Shown one piece after another: positions 41,521-44,643 of a DNA stretch of 44,643 bases. Position 1 is the first letter of the stretch. Every line of letters begins with the position of its first letter. The notes beneath the pieces were generated by a model. It saw nothing but the letters and a program-made list of their open reading frames with translations, was not told where the DNA came from and did not search any database. The DNA lies in NCBI RefSeq assembly GCF_918698005.1, contig NZ_CAKKLJ010000011.1, positions 1-44,643 of the forward strand, written 5' to 3'. A program made the position numbers and the translations under genes. This stretch comes from Microbacterium sp. Bi121. Lineage in GTDB: Bacteria; Actinomycetota; Actinomycetes; Actinomycetales; Microbacteriaceae.

Positions 41521-42732
41521 ATGGGGAACATGGGGGTTCCGGGCGCTTCGGGAAGCCGGTTCGGCGTCATCGGCGGAGGCATCGTCGGCATCGCACTCGC
41601 GCGCGCTCTCGCCCGGCGCGGCGACGAGGTCACGGTGCTCGAGAAGGAGCAGCGGCTCGCCGCGCATCAGACCGGCCACAACTCGGGCGTCGTTCACGCC
41701 GGCCTCTACTACGCGCCGGGTTCGCTGAAGGCGACGCTGTGCGCCACCGGCCGCGACCTCTTGCAGGAGTTCTGCCGGCAGAAGGGGCTGCCGTACCGCG
41801 AGGTGGGCAAGCTCGTCGTCGCCGTCGACGAGACGGAGATCCCCGCGCTGAATGAGATCGAACGGCGCTCGCGCGCCAACGGCGTGCCCGACCTCGAGCG
41901 GATTGACGACATCCGTCGCATCGCCGAACTCGAACCGCACGCTCAGGGGGTGGCGGCCGTGCATTCACCGCACACCGCCGTCGTCGACTACGCCTCGATC
42001 ACCGAGGCGATGGCGCAGGACGTGCGGGCAGCCGGCGGCAGCATCCTGCTCGGTCATGAGGTCACCGCGATGACGGCCTCGACCGATCGGGTGAAGGTGC
42101 GCACGACGGTCTCCGACCACGTGTTCGATCACGTCGTCGTGTGCGCCGGACTGCAGTCCGACGTCGTCGCCCGGTTCGTCGGTGCGGACCCTTCGCCGAA
42201 GATCCTGCCCTTCCGCGGAGAATACTGGGCACTGCATCCCGACCGCACCTCGCTCGTTAGCGGCATGATCTATCCGGTGCCCGATCCTCGGTTCCCGTTC
42301 CTCGGCGTGCATTTCACCCGCGGCGTCTATGACGACGTCCACGTCGGGCCGAACGCCGTTCCTGCCCTCGCTCGCGAGGGCTACAGCTGGGGCCGCATCT
42401 CGATCCGCGACACGTGGGAATCGCTGCGCTGGCCGGGAGCAGCGCCGCTGGCTCGCCAGCACTGGCGCATGGGAATGGACGAGGTCAGCGCCTCGGTGCT
42501 CAAGCCGCGCTACTTCCGCAAGGCGCAGCGGTTCATCCCCGAACTGCGGATGTCGGACCTGCGCCGCACCTCGACCGCCGGCGTCCGCGCGCAGGCCTGG
42601 GGGAGAGGCGGCGAACTGCTCGACGACTTCGCGATCGACCGGGTGGGCGCTGTCACTCTGGTGCGCAACGCGCCATCGCCGGCGGCGACGAGTTCGCTCG
42701 CGATCGCCGAGCACCTGGTGGCGCAGTTGTAG
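41521..42732 (+). CDS. lhgO: L-2-hydroxyglutarate oxidase-like FAD enzyme
   Basis: The 403-residue protein is a DAAO-type flavoprotein with the dinucleotide fold GVIGGGIVGIALARAL (about residues 14-29), HNSGVVHAGLYY and a central LPFRGEYW. The C-terminal FAD contact lies near FAIDRVGAVTLVRNAPSPAAT. These match LhgO (YgaF), which oxidises L-2-hydroxyglutarate to 2-oxoglutarate. A TATGCT box 6 nt before the ATG suggests leaderless transcription. It lies between coaA and glmS without obvious functional tie. Confidence 0.9.
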   Translation: MGNMGVPGASGSRFGVIGGGIVGIALARALARRGDEVTVLEKEQRLAAHQTGHNSGVVHAGLYYAPGSLKATLCATGRDLLQEFCRQKGLPYREVGKLVVAVDETEIPALNEIERRSRANGVPDLERIDDIRRIAELEPHAQGVAAVHSPHTAVVDYASITEAMAQDVRAAGGSILLGHEVTAMTASTDRVKVRTTVSDHVFDHVVVCAGLQSDVVARFVGADPSPKILPFRGEYWALHPDRTSLVSGMIYPVPDPRFPFLGVHFTRGVYDDVHVGPNAVPALAREGYSWGRISIRDTWESLRWPGAAPLARQHWRMGMDEVSASVLKPRYFRKAQRFIPELRMSDLRRTSTAGVRAQAWGRGGELLDDFAIDRVGAVTLVRNAPSPAATSSLAIAEHLVAQL

Positions 42733-42782
42733 AGCAAGATTGTTCGGAACCCTCGCAAAATCGACCGCTTATTCTTGATCGC

Positions 42783-44624
42783 ATGTGTGGAATCGTCGGA
42801 TACGTGGGCCCGCGCCCCAGCCAGGACATCCTTATCGCCGGCCTCGCCCGCCTCGAGTACCGCGGGTACGACTCCGCCGGTATCGCCGTCATCGACAGCG
42901 ACGGACACCTCGGAATGCGCAAGAAGGCCGGCAAGCTGGCCGTGCTGCGCGACTCGCTCAAGGATGCTCCTCTCGGAGAGGGCACCACGGGCATCGGCCA
43001 CACGCGCTGGGCGACCCACGGTGGCCCGACCGACCTCAACGCGCACCCGCACCTCGCCGATGGCGGCAAGCTCGCCGTCATCCACAACGGCATCATCGAG
43101 AACTTCGCCCCGCTCCGCGATGAGCTCATCGCCGAGGGCGTCGAGTTCCTCAGCGAGACCGACACCGAGGTCGCCGCTGCCCTGCTCGGCCGCGAGTACG
43201 CGAAGAACCCCGACCTGCAGGCCGCTTTCCAGGCCGTCGTGAACCGTCTCGAGGGCGCGTTCACCCTGCTGGCCACGCACCAGGACCACCCGGGCCTCGT
43301 CGTCGGCGCCCGCCGCAACTCGCCGCTGGTGATCGGCCTCGGCGAGGGCGAGAACTTCCTCGGATCCGACGTCGCCGCCTTCGTCGAGCACACGCGCAAG
43401 GCGCTCGCGATCGGGCAGGACCAGATCGTCTCGATCACGCCCTCCGAGGTCACCGTCACGGACTTCGCCGGCAACCCGGTCGAGGCCGAGCCGTTCGACG
43501 TGTCGTGGGATGCCGCAGCCGCCGAGAAGGGCGGATGGTCGTCGTTCATGGCCAAGGAGGTCGCCGAGCAGCCCGAGGCCGTCGCGAACACGATCCGCGG
43601 CCGCGTGCAGGACGGGCAGGTCGTCATTCCCGAGCTCGATGGGCTGGATGACCTCTTCGTCGGCATCAACCGCGTGATCATCACGGCGTGCGGCACAGCA
43701 TCCTATGCGGCCCTCGTCGGCAAGTACGCGATCGAGCAGTGGGCCCGCGTCGCGACGGACGTCGAGCTCGCGCACGAGTTCCGCTACCGCGACCCGGTGA
43801 TCGGCGACGACACGCTCGTCATCTCGATCAGCCAGTCCGGCGAGACCATGGACACGCTCATGGCAGTCAAGTACGCCCGCGAGCGCGGCGCCCGCACGCT
43901 GTCGATCTGCAACACGCAGGGCGCGACGATTCCGCGCGAGTCGGATGCCGTCGTCTACACCCACGCCGGCCCTGAGGTCGCCGTGGCATCCACCAAGGCG
44001 TTCTCGGCGCAGATCACCGCCCTGCTGCTGCTCGGCCTGCACATGGGCCGCGTTCGTTCGGTCCTCACCGACACTTCTGCGGTGGCCGAGCTCGCCTCGC
44101 TGCCCGAGAAGATCGCGTCGGTTCTCGAGAAGGAGAACGACCACGTCACCCAGCTCGCGAACTGGATGGCCGACACACGCTCGGTGCTCTTCCTCGGCCG
44201 CCACGTCGGATACCCGATCGCCCTCGAGGGTGCGCTGAAGCTCAAGGAGATCTCGTACATCCACGCCGAGGGCTTCGCCGCCGGTGAGCTCAAGCACGGT
44301 CCGATCGCGCTCATCGAGCCCGGTCAGCCGGTGTTCGTGATCGTGCCGTCGCCGCGTCACTCGTCGCTGATCCATTCCAAGGTCGTCTCGAACATCCAGG
44401 AGATCCGCGCCCGCGGTGCTCGCGTGATCGTCGTGGCCGAAGAGGGGGATGCAGCCGTCCTGCCGTTCGCGGACGAGGTCATCCACATCCCGCTCGCGGG
44501 CGCGATGTTCGAGCCCGTGCTCGCGGTCGTTCCGCTGCAGATCTTCGCCATGGCACTCGCCACGGCCAAGGGCCTGGACGTCGACCAGCCCCGCAACCTC
44601 GCGAAGTCCGTCACGGTCGAGTAG
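42783..44624 (+). CDS. glmS: Glutamine-fructose-6-phosphate aminotransferase
   Basis: The complete 613-residue enzyme begins MCGIVGYVG, with the glutaminase nucleophile Cys2. The glutaminase domain has EYRGYDSAGIAV, HTRWATHG and HNGIIEN. Two SIS domains bind fructose 6-phosphate (ACGTASYAA, SISQSGETMDT, STKAFSAQ). The end, LAKSVTVE, is canonical. It makes glucosamine 6-phosphate for peptidoglycan. TATTCT at 42770-42775, 7 nt before the ATG, marks a leaderless promoter. The gene ends just before the window edge. Confidence 0.97.
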   Translation: MCGIVGYVGPRPSQDILIAGLARLEYRGYDSAGIAVIDSDGHLGMRKKAGKLAVLRDSLKDAPLGEGTTGIGHTRWATHGGPTDLNAHPHLADGGKLAVIHNGIIENFAPLRDELIAEGVEFLSETDTEVAAALLGREYAKNPDLQAAFQAVVNRLEGAFTLLATHQDHPGLVVGARRNSPLVIGLGEGENFLGSDVAAFVEHTRKALAIGQDQIVSITPSEVTVTDFAGNPVEAEPFDVSWDAAAAEKGGWSSFMAKEVAEQPEAVANTIRGRVQDGQVVIPELDGLDDLFVGINRVIITACGTASYAALVGKYAIEQWARVATDVELAHEFRYRDPVIGDDTLVISISQSGETMDTLMAVKYARERGARTLSICNTQGATIPRESDAVVYTHAGPEVAVASTKAFSAQITALLLLGLHMGRVRSVLTDTSAVAELASLPEKIASVLEKENDHVTQLANWMADTRSVLFLGRHVGYPIALEGALKLKEISYIHAEGFAAGELKHGPIALIEPGQPVFVIVPSPRHSSLIHSKVVSNIQEIRARGARVIVVAEEGDAAVLPFADEVIHIPLAGAMFEPVLAVVPLQIFAMALATAKGLDVDQPRNLAKSVTVE

Positions 44625-44643
44625 CCCGTTCCCGGTCGGCCCC

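Noticed and set aside
42510..44486. A 658-codon open frame antisense to glmS (similar long frames oppose GH42, GH31 and the binding-protein gene)
   Set aside because: Long antisense frames arise from GC-rich codon use. The product is Arg/Asp/Val-rich with no domain, and the opposite strand encodes a complete known enzyme.
1..44643. tRNA, rRNA, prophage or replication origin
   Set aside because: I saw no cloverleaf-like tRNA, rRNA segment, phage structural genes or DnaA-box cluster while reading, although a covariance search was not possible.

Overview
The window is high-GC DNA with GC-rich third codon positions. It carries many TANNNT boxes placed 6-7 nt before start codons, which is typical of leaderless actinobacterial genes. 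Together with 13E12/DUF222 HNH proteins, DUF2510 and Excalibur domains, an ECF41 sigma factor and a CoaA/GlmS block, this points to a Microbacteriaceae actinobacterium, most likely Microbacterium or a close relative. This assignment is inference from gene style, not from a marker gene.

Region 1 (1-9.5 kb) is accessory and scarred. A VanZ gene is followed by a membrane-tethered HNH nuclease gene. A broken copy of the start of a carboxymuconolactone decarboxylase (CMD) gene then abuts a frameshifted IS256-type transposase scrap. Next comes a lower-GC island of lipoprotein and membrane genes (a truncated lipoprotein, an HTH/DUF2690 membrane regulator, and a tightly packed five-gene lipoprotein operon). 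The island ends at two copies of a small membrane coiled-coil gene that bracket a decayed second copy of the HNH nuclease gene. The intact CMD gene and an ECF41-type sigma factor close the region. The repeated fragments on both sides suggest duplication and insertion, with the island as cargo.

Region 2 (12-29.5 kb) is a coherent carbohydrate locus: CE7 acetyl esterase, GH43, two CUT1 permeases, a large lipoprotein binding protein, a YesL/DUF624 membrane protein, a LacI regulator, GH95 fucosidase, GH42 beta-galactosidase, GH31 alpha-xylosidase and GH3. None of the hydrolases has a recognisable signal peptide. The set matches the linkages in acetylated, fucosylated (and possibly arabinosylated) xyloglucan oligosaccharides, so I read it as import of intact oligosaccharides followed by cytoplasmic dismantling. 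Three near-identical LacI-type palindromes sit at the divergent promoters of the locus. No ATPase subunit and no endo-xyloglucanase are present.

Region 3 (29.5-33.5 kb) holds UDP-glucose dehydrogenase and a large DUF4012 envelope protein, followed by a third coiled-coil gene built from 33-bp tandem repeats.

Region 4 (33.5-38.2 kb) is metal resistance. It contains an arsenic operon (ArsR-ArsC fusion, ArsC, variant aquaporin) with matching ArsR-like operators, then a CPH-type copper P-ATPase behind a CsoR-like box, coupled to a small lipocalin-like gene.

Region 5 (38.3-44.6 kb) looks like core chromosome: Ppx/GppA phosphatase, a GIDE-like membrane protein, pantothenate kinase, an L-2-hydroxyglutarate oxidase-like enzyme and GlmS.
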